Assembly (NCBI RefSeq): GCF_000588875.1
Contig: NZ_JEMV01000045.1
Coordinates: 1 to 34,554, forward strand
DNA length: 34,554 nt
Reading direction: 5' to 3'
DNA from: Sphingobium sp. Ant17
Lineage (GTDB): Bacteria > Pseudomonadota > Alphaproteobacteria > Sphingomonadales > Sphingomonadaceae
The translations under genes and the position numbers were made by a program. Numbering within the stretch: position 1 is the first letter of the stretch; each line of letters starts with the position of its first letter. The notes under the pieces were generated by a model. That model searched no databases. It was not told where the DNA came from and was given only the letters and a program-made list of their open reading frames with translations. Of the stretch, positions 34,494 to 34,554 are shown in pieces.

Positions 34494-34554
34494 TCAGGGG
34501 AGGGGTTGGGGTGGGGGTTTGCTCCACGCGCTGCATCAAGAGGATGGCCCCACC
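34480..34554 (-). CDS. C-terminal end of the gene before sufS (partial)
   Basis: An open minus-strand frame entering from the right edge gives GGAILLMQRVEQTPTPTPPL and stops (TAA) at 34,480. The last ten residues are encoded by the REP-like repeat. In most suf operons the gene here is sufD, but too little is visible to confirm that. Confidence 0.25.
   Translation of the reverse strand, partial: GGAILLMQRVEQTPTPTPPLKGGA
34485..34505. repeat. REP-like GC-rich hairpin at the sufS 5' end
   Basis: CCCCTCCC-TTCA-GGGGAGGGG forms a near-perfect hairpin, followed by a G/T-rich tail (34,506-34,519). Repeats of this composition are common between genes in many proteobacteria. The left arm is one C shorter than the right, which may be a natural difference or a missing base. 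Confidence 0.6.

Noticed and set aside
1..34554. CRISPR array, rRNA or a complete insertion sequence
   Set aside because: No regularly spaced direct repeats, no rRNA-like sequence and no transposase frame were seen on either strand.

Overview
The window looks like a chromosome segment of a sphingomonad (Sphingomonadaceae, Alphaproteobacteria). The evidence is high-GC codon use in the core genes, a large TonB-dependent receptor beside a TetR regulator and a spinster-type MFS transporter, a carotenoid hydroxylase (crtZ), a SUF-type Fe-S operon, and REP-like intergenic repeats of a kind common in this group. Genus cannot be fixed from the sequence alone.

Region 1, about 1-11,250, is an accessory region with many broken genes and visibly less GC-rich, less regular codon use. 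It opens with the wrecked 3' end of a HipA toxin kinase gene. Next is a dead copy of an Xre/MbcA-type antitoxin whose 3' half has been replaced by the tail of a P4-type integrase. An intact Xre-RES toxin-antitoxin pair follows, with a DEDDh exonuclease gene directly behind it. After three small orphan genes and a long helical protein with a scrambled C-terminus come about 800 bases without a convincing gene, which hold a MITE-like inverted repeat. Two minus-strand units then carry unusual enzymes: a 542-residue papain-fold (C39-like) cysteine peptidase with a small companion gene, and a 770-residue fusion of a trypsin-like serine protease to an HNH/NUC-type non-specific endonuclease. The region ends near 11,205-11,247 at a palindrome followed by a tRNA-3'-end-like sequence ending CCGGCACCA, a plausible attachment-site border. 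Taken together this looks like a toxin/defence island, and the two-protease part is the best candidate for an undescribed system.

Region 2, 11,321-16,400, holds an orphan TolC-family outer-membrane protein, a membrane-anchored PAS-PAS-GGDEF-EAL cyclic-di-GMP protein broken by two single-base frameshifts, and a TetR regulator.

Region 3, 16,400-20,263, is an uptake module: the TetR regulator is divergent from a TonB-dependent receptor (one frameshift), followed by an MFS transporter. A perfect 9-3-9 palindrome between regulator and receptor is the likely operator.

Region 4, 20,326-34,554, is core metabolism: sufE, a lipoprotein, crtZ, a tightly overlapping sseA-metC-mscS operon, a proline-rich membrane-anchored protein (frameshifted), queF, a UbiH-type hydroxylase, ilvE, a threonine-aldolase gene overlapping a DMT transporter gene, a small protein, an NAD-dependent epimerase-like protein, and a sufS-sufT-sufA operon running off the right edge.

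Five otherwise intact genes or gene starts are each restored by adding one base, nearly always a G or C. This suggests residual assembly errors rather than biology at those sites.
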